Assembly: GCF_040605635.1 (NCBI RefSeq)
Contig: NZ_JBEXDG010000014.1
Location: 124,001 to 188,000 of the forward strand
Origin: Dactylosporangium sp040605635
GTDB taxonomy: Bacteria; Actinomycetota; Actinomycetes; Mycobacteriales; Micromonosporaceae
DNA length: 64,000 nt
Reading direction: 5' to 3'
Shown: positions 24,483-33,320 of the stretch, one piece after another
Position numbering within the stretch: the first letter of the stretch is position 1
Layout: each line of letters starts with the position of its first letter
The notes under the pieces: model-generated
What the model was told of the DNA's origin: nothing
Seen by the model: only the letters and a program-made list of their open reading frames with translations
Database searches by the model: none
Translations under genes and position numbers: made by a program

Positions 24483-27400
24483 CTACATGACGGGCCGGGT
24501 GTCGGCGAGCAGGCGGTCGATCTCGTCCGTCACGCCCATCCGGCTCGGGAACGTGGCCTCGATCACGGTCCGGCCGCGCCGGTCGAGGGCGCCCCAGCGC
24601 TGCGAGTCGTCCGCGATCAGGAACGCGACCGGGTGGATCATCAGCGTGTGGTGGATCGGCGGCACCAGGACGCGCCCGGACCGGTCGACGACCCCCTTGC
24701 GCCCGTCGAGGGACACCACGGCGAGACCTTCGTCACTGAAGCCGTCGATGTACCGGCCGTCGAGCAGTGCCGTGGCGAACCCGTCGTACTGGAACGACAC
24801 GACGACCCGCCCGATGCTGTCGACGGCGCCCCAGTGCTCGCCGCGCCGGACCGCCGCGACACCCCGCCGGAACGGCCGGACGTCGTCGAACCCGGTCGAG
24901 ATCAGCACCGCGTTGGTCTTGTCGATCGCGATCCACCGGTTGGTGCCGTCCCGCGACACCCAGGCGACGCCGTCGGAGAAGCTGCCGACGCCGAGATACC
25001 CGGCGGCCGGCTCGATGAGCAGCTTGCCGGTGTCGTCGATGAGCTCCCAGTTCTGCGAGCCCTGCCGCTGGACCCACGCGACGCCGTCGCGGAACGGCTG
25101 CACGTCCAGGTACCCCGGGCCGATGCAGAAGTTGCCGTCGGGCTCGATGTAACCCCAGCGCTGGGTCTGCTCGTCGAACGCCGGCGCCGGTGACCTGCGG
25201 ATCTGCAGGATCTCGTCGCGGCTGCGCGGGTACGGGCCCCAGCCCTTCTCCGCGACCCGCCGGAACACGGCGTCCAGCGCGAGCTCGGTCTGCGCGATGA
25301 GCTCCGGGTCCTCTTCCTTGCGCAGGTCGAGGGCCCGTTCGAAGTGGTTGCAGGCCTCCATGTACCGGCCCTGGTCGTAGGCGCACTTGCCGGCGTGCTG
25401 GTGCATGGTGGCCCGCAGCCGGTCCGGCAGCTCGCTGGAGTTGGCGAGCGTGAACAGCCGGTCGGCCTCCTCGAACTCCTCCCGCCACTGCAGCACGTGC
25501 GCGAGCCGCGCCTGCGCGATCGCGATCCGGCGCAGCTCGCCGGTGGCCTCGGCGTGCGCGAGGGCGAGCTTGCCGTCCGCGAACGCCTTCGGCAGGTCGC
25601 CGAGGATGCGGGACACCACGGCGCGCAGGCTCAGCAGCCGCGCCCGCGTCGGGTTGTCCTCGACGCGGTTCAGCTTCGTGGTCAGCGAGTCGCGGATCTC
25701 GGTGAGCTCCCGCACCTCGTCGCCCTCGATCTGCTCACGCAGCGTGTCGGGGTCGAAGCGCCACACGTAGCCGGCGAGGACCTGCTCCGGGTCGGGCCCC
25801 GCGGTCTCCTCGCCCTTCGTCTCGCCCTTGACCTCGTTCGGGGCGGGCGCCGGCGGCAGGAGCGCCGCGAGCTCGGCCGGGAACCCTTCCGCGCCGGGCC
25901 GCACGATCGGCAGATAGCCCGTCGCCTGCAGCCCGTCGACCCCGGCCCCGGTCAGCGTCGCGGAGCGATAGGCGTCCATCGCGGTCTGCTGCACCGCTGC
26001 GGCTCCCTCGGTCTCCGGCTGCTGCGTCGGTACGTCCACCGCCTGCTCCTGCGGTGCTGCGCCTCCGGCGGACCCGAACGCGTTGAACGGCGCATCCGGT
26101 GCGTCCAGCGGCGGCGCGCTCATCGGCCGCACGGACACCGCCGGGAGCTCGTCGGCAGGCACCTGCTCCGCCGTCGGCGGCCCCGCCTGCTCCGGCACCA
26201 CGCCCCGCTCCTGCACCGCAGGCTGCCCCGGCGCGACCTGCTCCGGCCCGGCGTACGACGGCCCGGCGTGCGACGGTCCGACGTGCGGCGGTGTGGCGTG
26301 CGGCGGTGTGGTCTGGGACGGCACGGCGGACACGGGCACCGCCGAGACCGGCGCGGCGGAAACCGGAGCGGCCGAGACGGGGACGGACGACACGGGTGCG
26401 GAGGAGACGGGGCGGTTGCCCGGGTCACCGTCCCAGCCGGGTGCGGACGACACAGGCCGGTTGCCGGGGTCAGCGCTCCAGCCCGGTGCGGAGGAGACGG
26501 GCCGGTTGGTGGGGTCACCGTCCCAGCCGGGTGCGGAGGAGACGGGCCGGTTGGTGGGGTCACCGTCCCAGCCGGGTGCGGAGGACACCGGCCGGTTGGT
26601 GGGGTCGTCCTGCCAGTCATGGCCGGACGCCGGCGGATGCGGCGCCGAGGACACCGGAGCCGCCGAGACCGGCGCCGAGGACACGGGTGCGGAGGACACC
26701 GGCCGGTTCGCCATGCCCTGGTCGCCGCCCTGGTCGCTGTGGACCGGCTCGTGCTGGACCGGGGCGCCATACGTCCGCGCCGCCGGCGCACCCTGCTGCG
26801 GGGCGCCGTACGTGCGTCCCTGGGGCGGCGGTGCGCCGTGCTGACCAGGACCGCCGTGCGGGGGCGGTGCGGTGTGCTGGGCGGGGGCGCCGTAGACCGT
26901 GGAGCGGCCCTGCCCGCCGTACGTCGTCCCGGCCGGCGGTGCGCTCATCGGCGCGTCCACCGGCGGCGGGGCGCCGTAGACCGTGGCCCTGCCCGCGCCG
27001 GACCGACCGGCCGGCGCAGTCGTCCCGGCGGCACCGCGGCGCACCCGGGGGACCTCGTCGGTCGGCTCGTCCAGGGCGGGGTTGCGCGGCCGGCCGTGCC
27101 CCTGGTGCTGCGGACGCCCGTGCCCGGCCGGCGGGCCGTCGTAGCCGCGCCGATCGTCATAGGGTCCGTCGTACCCGCGCCGCGGGTCGTCATAGCCGCG
27201 CCGGTCGTCATGCGGGCCGTCGTAGCCGCGCCGGTCGTCATGCCCGCGCTCGTAGGGGCCGTCGTAGCCGCGCCGGTCGTCGACCGGGCCGTCGTAGCCG
27301 CGCCGGTCGTCGTAGCCGCGCCGGTCGTCGACCGGGCCGTCGTAGCCGCGCCGGTCGTCGTAGCCGCGCCGGTCGTCGCGCCCCTGCTGCGGGTGCCGCC

Positions 27401-27935
27401 CCTGCGGGTGGCCCTGCTGCGGGTGCGGCTGTCCCTGATACCCGCCCTGCTGAGGACGCCCCTGCTGGGGGACCGGCGGCGGCTGGTACCCCTGCGGCGG
27501 CTGCTGCCCGGGATGACCTTGCTGCACCGGATAGCCGCCCTGCTGCGGCCCCTGCGCCCACCGCGGCTGCGGCGCACCCTGCTGGCGGCCGCGCTCGTCG
27601 GCAGGCCCGCCACGGAACTCGCCGCCACGTGGGTCACCGGGCCGTAGATCACCGGTGCGTGGGTCGCCGGAGCCGCCGCGGAACTCGCCGCCACGCGGGT
27701 CGGCCGTGCGCGGGTCGCCGGAGAAGCGTGGGTCGCCGTACTGCCGGCCCTGGCCGCGGCGGCCGGACGGGTCGTCGCCCCGCTGCTCGCCGCCCTGGTG
27801 CTCAGGCCCGCCGCGACCCGGCGGCGACTGCTCGTCGCGGCGCTGCTCCGGCACCCTGCCCCACGGCATCGTCGGCACTGCGGCCCAGGTGGGCGCGGCG
27901 GTTCCCGGCTCTTCCCCCGGGTACTCGTCGCTCAC
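24483..27935 (-). CDS. WG-repeat/TPR protein with long repetitive head
   Basis: A 1150-residue protein. Residues 1 to about 700 are disordered and Gly/Pro/Gln/Arg-rich. One block is built of RRGYD(D/GP) units (about 183-268) and another of 15-residue units around NRPVSSAPGWDGDPT (about 405-511). An alpha-helical TPR-like region follows (about 735-880), and five or more WG/KWGLI-type beta repeats close the protein (about 915-1148, e.g. QRWGYIEPDG, HWGAVDSIGR, QRWGALDRRGR). There is no signal peptide or membrane helix, so it is probably a cytoplasmic scaffold. GTG 27935 is chosen over the GTG at 27968 because GAGGAG stands eight to nine bases before it. Its function is unknown. The repeats are in frame and codon use is normal, so the head is coding and not satellite DNA. 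Confidence 0.85.
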   Translation of the reverse strand: MSDEYPGEEPGTAAPTWAAVPTMPWGRVPEQRRDEQSPPGRGGPEHQGGEQRGDDPSGRRGQGRQYGDPRFSGDPRTADPRGGEFRGGSGDPRTGDLRPGDPRGGEFRGGPADERGRQQGAPQPRWAQGPQQGGYPVQQGHPGQQPPQGYQPPPVPQQGRPQQGGYQGQPHPQQGHPQGRHPQQGRDDRRGYDDRRGYDGPVDDRRGYDDRRGYDGPVDDRRGYDGPYERGHDDRRGYDGPHDDRRGYDDPRRGYDGPYDDRRGYDGPPAGHGRPQHQGHGRPRNPALDEPTDEVPRVRRGAAGTTAPAGRSGAGRATVYGAPPPVDAPMSAPPAGTTYGGQGRSTVYGAPAQHTAPPPHGGPGQHGAPPPQGRTYGAPQQGAPAARTYGAPVQHEPVHSDQGGDQGMANRPVSSAPVSSAPVSAAPVSSAPHPPASGHDWQDDPTNRPVSSAPGWDGDPTNRPVSSAPGWDGDPTNRPVSSAPGWSADPGNRPVSSAPGWDGDPGNRPVSSAPVSSVPVSAAPVSAAPVSAVPVSAVPSQTTPPHATPPHVGPSHAGPSYAGPEQVAPGQPAVQERGVVPEQAGPPTAEQVPADELPAVSVRPMSAPPLDAPDAPFNAFGSAGGAAPQEQAVDVPTQQPETEGAAAVQQTAMDAYRSATLTGAGVDGLQATGYLPIVRPGAEGFPAELAALLPPAPAPNEVKGETKGEETAGPDPEQVLAGYVWRFDPDTLREQIEGDEVRELTEIRDSLTTKLNRVEDNPTRARLLSLRAVVSRILGDLPKAFADGKLALAHAEATGELRRIAIAQARLAHVLQWREEFEEADRLFTLANSSELPDRLRATMHQHAGKCAYDQGRYMEACNHFERALDLRKEEDPELIAQTELALDAVFRRVAEKGWGPYPRSRDEILQIRRSPAPAFDEQTQRWGYIEPDGNFCIGPGYLDVQPFRDGVAWVQRQGSQNWELIDDTGKLLIEPAAGYLGVGSFSDGVAWVSRDGTNRWIAIDKTNAVLISTGFDDVRPFRRGVAAVRRGEHWGAVDSIGRVVVSFQYDGFATALLDGRYIDGFSDEGLAVVSLDGRKGVVDRSGRVLVPPIHHTLMIHPVAFLIADDSQRWGALDRRGRTVIEATFPSRMGVTDEIDRLLADTRPVM
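26406..26610 (-). repeat. 45-bp in-frame tandem repeats in WG-protein gene
   Basis: About four to five copies of a 45-base unit encode NRPVSSAPGWDGDPT and variants. Two adjacent copies (about 26495-26590) are almost identical, pointing to recent slippage or gene conversion. Confidence 0.85.
27130..27385 (-). repeat. RRGYD-coding tandem repeat array
   Basis: Imperfect short units built on GTAGCCGCGCCGGTCGTC (plus strand) encode RRGYDD/RRGYDGPVDD about twelve times. Length changes in multiples of three keep the frame. Confidence 0.85.
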
Positions 27936-28032
27936 AGCTTCGCTCTCCTCGCCCCGCTCCGGCACCAATCATGCACCGGCGCTCGCCACACGCCTACCCG
28001 GTGAAATCGTGGTCCGGTCGCGAAGGGAGGGT

Positions 28033-28048
28033 ACGGCTTAGGAGCCGT
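28033..28048 (-). terminator. short hairpin after the DUF3043 gene
   Basis: ACGGCT-TAGG-AGCCGT forms a six-base stem with a four-base loop in the 201-bp spacer between the DUF3043 gene and the WG-protein gene. It is a weak candidate terminator. Nothing else is recognised in the spacer apart from the presumed promoter of the WG gene. Confidence 0.35.
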
Positions 28049-28136
28049 CCACCGCCACCGTCGGGCGGGGCGCCGCCGCCGAATCGTTGTCGCCCCGTTG
28101 CCGCCCGGAGGGTCTGATCCGCCCGCCGTCCGGGGG

Positions 28137-28760
28137 TCAGATCTTGGCGCCGACCTTCACCTGCGGTTTCGGGTTGCGGATGAAGCGGAACGAGATGGCG
28201 CGCATGATCGCGTAGAAGTACAGCCGGCCGAGCTTCTCGGTCGAGCTGGGGTAGCGCTCCTTGACGAGACGCTTGATGGTGCGGGAGATCAGGAAGCTGT
28301 CGATCGCGGTCGCGACCGCCATGACACCGAAGAGGGCGTTCGCCGCCAGATAGATGCTCGGGTTGAGGTCGCGGTTGAAGCCCACGAGCATCACCAGGAA
28401 CGTGGTGCCGAAGAAGAACGTGCCGATGGTCCGCCGGGAGTCGACGATGTCGCGCACCAGGCGCCGCTCAGGGCCCCTGTCGCGGGGGAGCAGGAAGCGC
28501 TCTTCGCCGTTGGCCATGCCCTCGCGGGCCTCGAGCCGCTCGGCCCGCTGCCGCTCCCGCATCTTCTTGGCGGCCTCGCGGCGGTTGGCCGCGGGCGGCT
28601 CGGCGACGCGCCGGCCGGCCACGACCCGCTTCGGGGTGGTCTTGCCCAGGTCGCGCTTGCTCAGCGTCTGGCGCCTGTCGGCCGTGACCTCGGACGTCTC
28701 GGGTTCGGCGGCGGGCGCCTCGGCGGGCTCTGCTGACTTACGGGAAAACAACGACGGCAC
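28137..28760 (-). CDS. DUF3043 membrane protein
   Basis: A 207-residue protein of the actinobacterial DUF3043 family. A charged N-terminal half (KRDLGKTTPKRVVAGRRV, then a coil AKKMRERQRAERLEAREG) leads to the conserved FLLPRDRGPERRLVRDIVDSRR. Two transmembrane helices follow (about 112-130 and 138-156), then a basic tail. Function unknown. The start GTG 28760 (PSLFSRK) is preferred to the longer frame because TACCCT (28772-28767) ends six bases before it. The message is predicted to be leaderless. Confidence 0.85.
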   Translation of the reverse strand: MPSLFSRKSAEPAEAPAAEPETSEVTADRRQTLSKRDLGKTTPKRVVAGRRVAEPPAANRREAAKKMRERQRAERLEAREGMANGEERFLLPRDRGPERRLVRDIVDSRRTIGTFFFGTTFLVMLVGFNRDLNPSIYLAANALFGVMAVATAIDSFLISRTIKRLVKERYPSSTEKLGRLYFYAIMRAISFRFIRNPKPQVKVGAKI

Positions 28761-28826
28761 GCGTGAAGGGTAGCGGACAGTAGGCGGGCGTCCCAACGCT
28801 CGGGGCGCCCGCCGCGCGGATCCGCG

Positions 28827-30170
28827 TCAGCCCAGCTCGACGTGGGCGCCGAGGCCGTTGAGTTTGGCCTCGAAGTCCTCGTAGCCGCGCTGGATGAGCT
28901 TCACGCCGTACACGCGGGACGTGCCCTCGGCGGCCAGGGCCGCGATCAGGTGGCTGAACCCGGCCCGCAGGTCGGGGATCACCAGGTCGGCGGCGTGCAG
29001 CTTGGACGGGCCGGCGATGACCGCGGAGTGCATGAAGTTGCGGCGGCCGAAGCGGCACGGCGTCCCGCCGAGGCACTCCCGGTACGTCTGGATGGTGGCG
29101 CCCATCTGGTTGAGCGCGGCCGTGTAGCCGAGGCGCCGCTCGTACACGGTCTCGTGCACGATCGACAGGCCGCGGGCCTGGGTGAGCGCCACGACCATCG
29201 GCTGCTGCCAGTCGGTCATGAAGCCCGGGTGGACGTCGGTCTCCATCGCGACGGCGTTGAGCTCGCCGCCCGGGTGCCAGAAGCGGATGCCGCCCATGCC
29301 CGGGGTGTCGTCGATCTCGAACGCGCCGCCGACCGAGGTGAACAGGTTGAGGAACGTCATCATGTCGGCCTGCCGGGCGCCGCGGACGAACACGTCGCCG
29401 CGGGTGGCGAGGGCCGCCGCGCCCCAGCTGGCCGCCTCGATCCGGTCCGGGATCGGGCGGTGGGTGTAGCCGGTGAGCCGCGGCACACCCTGGATCTCGA
29501 TCACGCGGTCGGTGTGGACCTTGATGATCGCGCCCATCTTCTGCAGGACGCAGATGAGGTCGATGATCTCCGGCTCGACCGCGGCGTTGCGCAGCTCGGT
29601 GACGCCCTCGGCGCGCACGGCGGTGAGCAGGATCTGCTCGGTCGCGCCGACGCTCGGGTACGGCAGCTCCAGCTTCGCGCCGTGCAGCCCGTTGGGGGCG
29701 GTGATGTCCATGCCCTTCTCGGACTTCTCCACGACCGCGCCGAAGTCGCGCAGCGCCTGGATGTGGAAGTCGATGGGCCGCCCGCCGATGTTGCAGCCGC
29801 CGAGGTCGGGGATGAACGCGTGGCCGAGCCGATGCAGCAGCGGCCCGCAGAACAGGATCGGGATGCGGCTGGAGCCGGCGTGCACGTTGATCTCGTCGAC
29901 GTTGGCCGACTCGACGTCGGACGTGTCGAAGTGCAGCTCGCCGTCGAGCGCGCCGCGCGTGACCTTCACGCCGTGCAGCTCGAGCAGGCCGGTGACCACC
30001 TCGACGTCGCGGATCGCCGGCACGTCGAACAGCGTGCTCGGGGTCTCGCCCAGCACCGCCGCGACCATCGCCTTGGAGACGAGGTTCTTGGCACCGCGCA
30101 CCCGCAGCTCGCCGTTGAGCGGCGCGCCGCCGTGCACGGTGAGGACGTCACCGGCGTCGTAGTTGGTCAC
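28827..30170 (-). CDS. murA: UDP-GlcNAc 1-carboxyvinyltransferase
   Basis: A 447-residue MurA-type enolpyruvyl transferase performing the first committed step of peptidoglycan synthesis. Key segments are GAKNLVSKAMVAA with the substrate Lys-Asn pair (GAKN), Cys126 in GGCNIGGRPIDFH at the fosfomycin-binding loop, and the C-terminal DLRAGFSHLIAALAAEG. The retained Cys predicts fosfomycin sensitivity, unlike the Asp variant of mycobacteria. GTG 30170 follows GGAGGG at a normal distance; the upstream extension to 30248 is Cys-rich and unlike the family. It is slightly longer than the enterobacterial enzyme. A second MurA elsewhere is possible. Confidence 0.93.
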   Translation of the reverse strand: MTNYDAGDVLTVHGGAPLNGELRVRGAKNLVSKAMVAAVLGETPSTLFDVPAIRDVEVVTGLLELHGVKVTRGALDGELHFDTSDVESANVDEINVHAGSSRIPILFCGPLLHRLGHAFIPDLGGCNIGGRPIDFHIQALRDFGAVVEKSEKGMDITAPNGLHGAKLELPYPSVGATEQILLTAVRAEGVTELRNAAVEPEIIDLICVLQKMGAIIKVHTDRVIEIQGVPRLTGYTHRPIPDRIEAASWGAAALATRGDVFVRGARQADMMTFLNLFTSVGGAFEIDDTPGMGGIRFWHPGGELNAVAMETDVHPGFMTDWQQPMVVALTQARGLSIVHETVYERRLGYTAALNQMGATIQTYRECLGGTPCRFGRRNFMHSAVIAGPSKLHAADLVIPDLRAGFSHLIAALAAEGTSRVYGVKLIQRGYEDFEAKLNGLGAHVELG

Positions 30171-30308
30171 GGAAAGACCCTCCTGCAGGCAGGGATTGAA
30201 GGCAGATGTGCTGACGGAGCGTGAACCCGCGCAGCAGCATAACCACATCTACGGCATGCGAACGCAGACCGCACGTCCGTCATGGCACGAAGACGTGACT
30301 CCGACAGC

Positions 30309-30350
30309 GATCATCCTCCGGCCGCCACTCAGAGTGACCGGAGGGTGATC
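30309..30350 (-). terminator. terminator of nadA
   Basis: Arms GATCATCCTCCGG (30309-30321) and CCGGAGGGTGATC (30338-30350) pair over 13 bases with one G-U, enclosing a small CACTC/GAGTG hairpin. It lies just after the nadA stop on the minus strand. The rest of the 192-bp gap upstream of murA shows no gene. Confidence 0.75.
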
Positions 30351-30362
30351 GGACGGTCCCCC

Positions 30363-31529
30363 CTACGGCAGGGCGAGCATCCTGTCGAGCGCCACCCGGG
30401 CGTGGTGCGCGGTGCCGGCGTCGACGGTGATCTCGTTCGGCACACGGCCGGCGACGAGCTCCTCCAGGGCCCACACGAGGTGCGGCAGGTCGATGCGGTT
30501 CATCGTCGAGCAGTAGCAGACGTTGCGGTCCAGGAACATGATCTGCTTGTCCGGGTGCGCGAGGGCGAGCCGGCGGACCAGGTTGAGCTCGGTCCCGACC
30601 GCCCACGCCGACCCGGCCGGCGCCGCCTCGATCATGCGGATGATGTATTCGGTCGAGCCGACGTGATCGGCCGACGTGACGACCTCGTGCCTGCACTCGG
30701 GGTGGACCAGCACGTTGACGCCGGGGACCCGGGCACGCACGTCCCGCACGCTGTCCAGGGTGAAGCGGCCGTGCACCGAGCAGTGCCCGCGCCACAGGAT
30801 CATCTTCGCGTCGCGCAGCTGCTGGTCGGTCAGCCCGCCGCCGGGCTTGTGCGGGTCGAACAGCACGCAGTCGGACAGGCTCATGCCCATCTTCAGCACG
30901 GCCGTGTTGCGGCCCAGGTGCTGGTCGGGCAGGAAGAACACCTTCGAACCGCGCTCGAACGACCACTTCAGCGCCGTCTCCGCGTTGGACGACGTGCACA
31001 CCACGCCGTCGTTGCGCCCGACGAAGCCCTTGATGTCGGCGGTCGAGTTCATGTATGTGACCGGCACCACGTCCTCGGCGATGCCGAGCGCGGTGAAGTG
31101 GTCCCATGCCTTCTCCACCTGCACGAGCGCGGCCATGTCGGCCATCGAGCAGCCCGCGGCCAGGTCCGGCAGCACGACCCGCTGCGTGGCGGAGGTGAGG
31201 ATGTCGGCGCTCTCGGCCATGAAGTGCACGCCGCAGAACACGATGTATTCGGCGTCGGGCCGGGCGGCGGCCTCCCGCGCGAGCTTGAACGAGTCGCCGG
31301 TCACGTCGGCGAACTGGATCACCTCGTCGCGCTGGTAGTGGTGGCCGAGCACGAAGACGCGGTCGCCGAGGGCGGCCTTGGCGGCCCTCGCCCGCTCGAC
31401 GAGGCCGGGGTCGCTCGGTGCGGGCAGGTCGCCGGGACACTCGACACCCTTCTCGGTGTCGGGGTCGGTGCCGCGGCCCAGCAGCAGGAGTGCGGTGGCG
31501 GTTGACGATGGTTCAGCCCAGGTCACCAT
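30363..31529 (-). CDS. nadA: quinolinate synthase A
   Basis: A 388-residue [4Fe-4S] enzyme condensing iminoaspartate with dihydroxyacetone phosphate to quinolinate in NAD synthesis. Typical segments are VLGHHYQRDEVIQFAD, FCGVHFMAESADIL, YMNSTADIKGF, PDQHLGRNTA, HPECRHEVV and the Cys-containing DRNVCYCSTMNRI. Three domain-like thirds with their Cys ligands are retained. ATG 31529 is chosen, with GTG 31526 as an alternative, since no clear ribosome site helps. nadB and nadC, its usual partners, are not in the window. It diverges from the glycerate kinase gene across 53 bases. Confidence 0.95.
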   Translation of the reverse strand: MVTWAEPSSTATALLLLGRGTDPDTEKGVECPGDLPAPSDPGLVERARAAKAALGDRVFVLGHHYQRDEVIQFADVTGDSFKLAREAAARPDAEYIVFCGVHFMAESADILTSATQRVVLPDLAAGCSMADMAALVQVEKAWDHFTALGIAEDVVPVTYMNSTADIKGFVGRNDGVVCTSSNAETALKWSFERGSKVFFLPDQHLGRNTAVLKMGMSLSDCVLFDPHKPGGGLTDQQLRDAKMILWRGHCSVHGRFTLDSVRDVRARVPGVNVLVHPECRHEVVTSADHVGSTEYIIRMIEAAPAGSAWAVGTELNLVRRLALAHPDKQIMFLDRNVCYCSTMNRIDLPHLVWALEELVAGRVPNEITVDAGTAHHARVALDRMLALP

Positions 31530-31582
31530 TCGATCGTCGCACGCCCGCACTACCACGCAACTGTGACGTGGACAATGTCCGG

Positions 31583-32701
31583 ATGCGCGTCCTCGTGTGC
31601 CCGGACAAGTTCGCCGGGACGATCCCGGCCGTCGAAGCCGCCGGGGCGTTCGCCGCCGGCTGGCGCAACGTCAGGCCCGGCGACGACCTGATCCTGCGGC
31701 CGCTGTCGGACGGAGGTCCGGGTTTCGCGGGTGTACTGGCCGCGGCGCTGCCGCACGCACGTGTCCTCACCGTCGCGGCCACCGGTCCGCTCGGACGGCC
31801 GGCGCAGGGGCACGTCGTGCTGGACGGCGCCACCGCGTACATCGAGAGCGCCGAGGCCTGCGGCCTGCACCTGCTGTCCGGCGAGGAACGTGATCCGAAG
31901 CACACCACGACGTTCGGCCTCGGCACGCTGCTGCTCGCCGCGGTCGAGGCCGGCGCGACCACGCTCGTCGTCGGGCTCGGCGGCAGCGCCACCAACGACG
32001 GCGGCGCCGGCCTCCTCGCCGCGCTCGGCGCCGCGCCCCTGTCCGCGTCCGGCTTCGCCCTGCCGTACGGCGGCGCCGCCCTGATCGACTGTGCCGCCCT
32101 GGGTGGCGTACCGAGGCTGCGGGAAGCGACCCTGGTCGCCGCCACCGACGTGGACAGCCCCCTGCTCGGGCTGCACGGGGCGAGCGCCGTCTACGGCCCG
32201 CAGAAGGGCGCCACCAGGCAGGACGTGTTCCAGCTCGACGCCGCGCTGGCCCGCTTCGCCGGCGTGCTGCAGGCGCTGCCGACCGCCCCGCCGGGCCTCG
32301 CCGACCTGCCCGGCGCCGGCGCCGCCGGTGGGCTCGGCGCCGCCCTGCTCGCTCTCGGCGGCCGCGTCACGTCCGGCATCGGCCTGGTCCGCGAGCTGAC
32401 CCGCCTCGACGCCGAGCTGGAGGAGGTCTCCCTGGTCGTGACCGGTGAGGGCGCCTTCGACGAGCAGTCCCTGCGCGGCAAGGTCGTGGCGGGTGTGGCG
32501 AACGCCGCACGTGATCTCGGCGTGCCCTGCGTGGTCGTCGCCGGGCGGATCGACGCGGGCCGGCGGGAGGCCGCGAGCATCGGCGTCACCGAGGCCCACG
32601 CCCTCGTCGAGCACTTCGGCAGCGTCGCCGAGGCCCTCGCCCGCCCCGCCGACGGGCTGCGGGAACTGGGGGAACGCCTGGCTGTGCAGTGGAGCCGCTA
32701 G
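31583..32701 (+). CDS. glycerate kinase
   Basis: A 372-residue kinase of the GlxK/GckA type-1 glycerate kinase family, phosphorylating D-glycerate. It begins MRVLVCPDKFAGTIPA, with the family motif LRPLSDGGPGF, then GLGGSATNDGG, ATDVDSPLLG and GEGAFDEQS. The ATG at 31583 starts the conserved strand directly. GACAAT (31571-31576) ends six bases upstream, so the mRNA is likely leaderless. A longer open frame from 31418 covers the divergent nadA start and is not coding. The gene precedes the A-type Fe-S carrier as in M. tuberculosis (Rv2205c, Rv2204c). Confidence 0.92.
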   Translation: MRVLVCPDKFAGTIPAVEAAGAFAAGWRNVRPGDDLILRPLSDGGPGFAGVLAAALPHARVLTVAATGPLGRPAQGHVVLDGATAYIESAEACGLHLLSGEERDPKHTTTFGLGTLLLAAVEAGATTLVVGLGGSATNDGGAGLLAALGAAPLSASGFALPYGGAALIDCAALGGVPRLREATLVAATDVDSPLLGLHGASAVYGPQKGATRQDVFQLDAALARFAGVLQALPTAPPGLADLPGAGAAGGLGAALLALGGRVTSGIGLVRELTRLDAELEEVSLVVTGEGAFDEQSLRGKVVAGVANAARDLGVPCVVVAGRIDAGRREAASIGVTEAHALVEHFGSVAEALARPADGLRELGERLAVQWSR

Positions 32702-32795
32702 CACGAAACCGTGTCACTATGGGAGGGAATGCCGTCGGTCGCCTCCGCGTTGGTACCCGATGGAACTGTAGACATCACCGCAGGGAGCCTTGATC

Positions 32796-33164
32796 GTGAC
32801 CGCTTCGAAGTTTGCCGAGCCTGTTCAGACGGACAACCCGGCCGGCATCGGCCTCACCGAGGAAGCCGCCGTCAAGGTGAAGGGCCTGCTCGAGCAGGAA
32901 GGCCGGGACGACCTGCGGCTCCGCGTCGCGGTTCAGCCCGGCGGCTGCTCCGGCCTGCGCTACCAGCTCTTCTTCGACGAGCGTTCGCTCGACGGGGACA
33001 AGGTCAGCACCTATGACGGCTTCGAGGTCGTCGTCGACCGCATGAGCGTGCCCTACCTCACCGGCGCGTCGATCGACTTCGCCGACCGGATCGACGCGCA
33101 GGGCTTCACCATCGACAACCCCAACGCCCAGGGCTCCTGCGCCTGCGGCGACTCCTTCCACTAG
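32796..33164 (+). CDS. erpA: A-type iron-sulfur cluster carrier (ErpA/IscA family)
   Basis: A 122-residue Fe-S cluster insertion protein. The three cluster-binding cysteines are present: Cys51 in PGGCSGLRY and Cys115/Cys117 in GSCACGDSFH. The GTG at 32796 follows AGGGAG at eight bases; the in-frame TTG at 32790 has no better site. It may deliver clusters to LipA, NadA or the Rieske protein encoded nearby, but this is only suggested by proximity. A terminator follows directly. Confidence 0.92.
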   Translation: MTASKFAEPVQTDNPAGIGLTEEAAVKVKGLLEQEGRDDLRLRVAVQPGGCSGLRYQLFFDERSLDGDKVSTYDGFEVVVDRMSVPYLTGASIDFADRIDAQGFTIDNPNAQGSCACGDSFH

Positions 33165-33176
33165 TTCGCCTTTCAG

Positions 33177-33210
33177 AGCCGCTCTCCGGACCTTCGGAGG
33201 GCGGCTTTGT
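33177..33210 (+). terminator. intrinsic terminator after the Fe-S carrier gene
   Basis: The stem AGCCGCTCTCCG (33177-33188) pairs with CGGAGGGCGGCT (33195-33206), with one T-G pair, and is followed by TTGT. It lies 12 bases after the stop. Confidence 0.8.
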
Positions 33211-33320
33211 GCTGATCAAGAGCTTTTGATGATGCTTCTAGGTTGTGGGACTCCAGCGCACCTTGAGCGCGGGCGGCTACTACTCTGTGCAGGCCCTGTT
33301 GTCTTGAGACCGAGGTTTCC

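Noticed and set aside
27130..27385. Regular short repeats resembling a CRISPR array
   Set aside because: There are no unique spacers. Units are multiples of three, in frame, and encode RRGYD motifs within a larger gene, and there are no cas genes.
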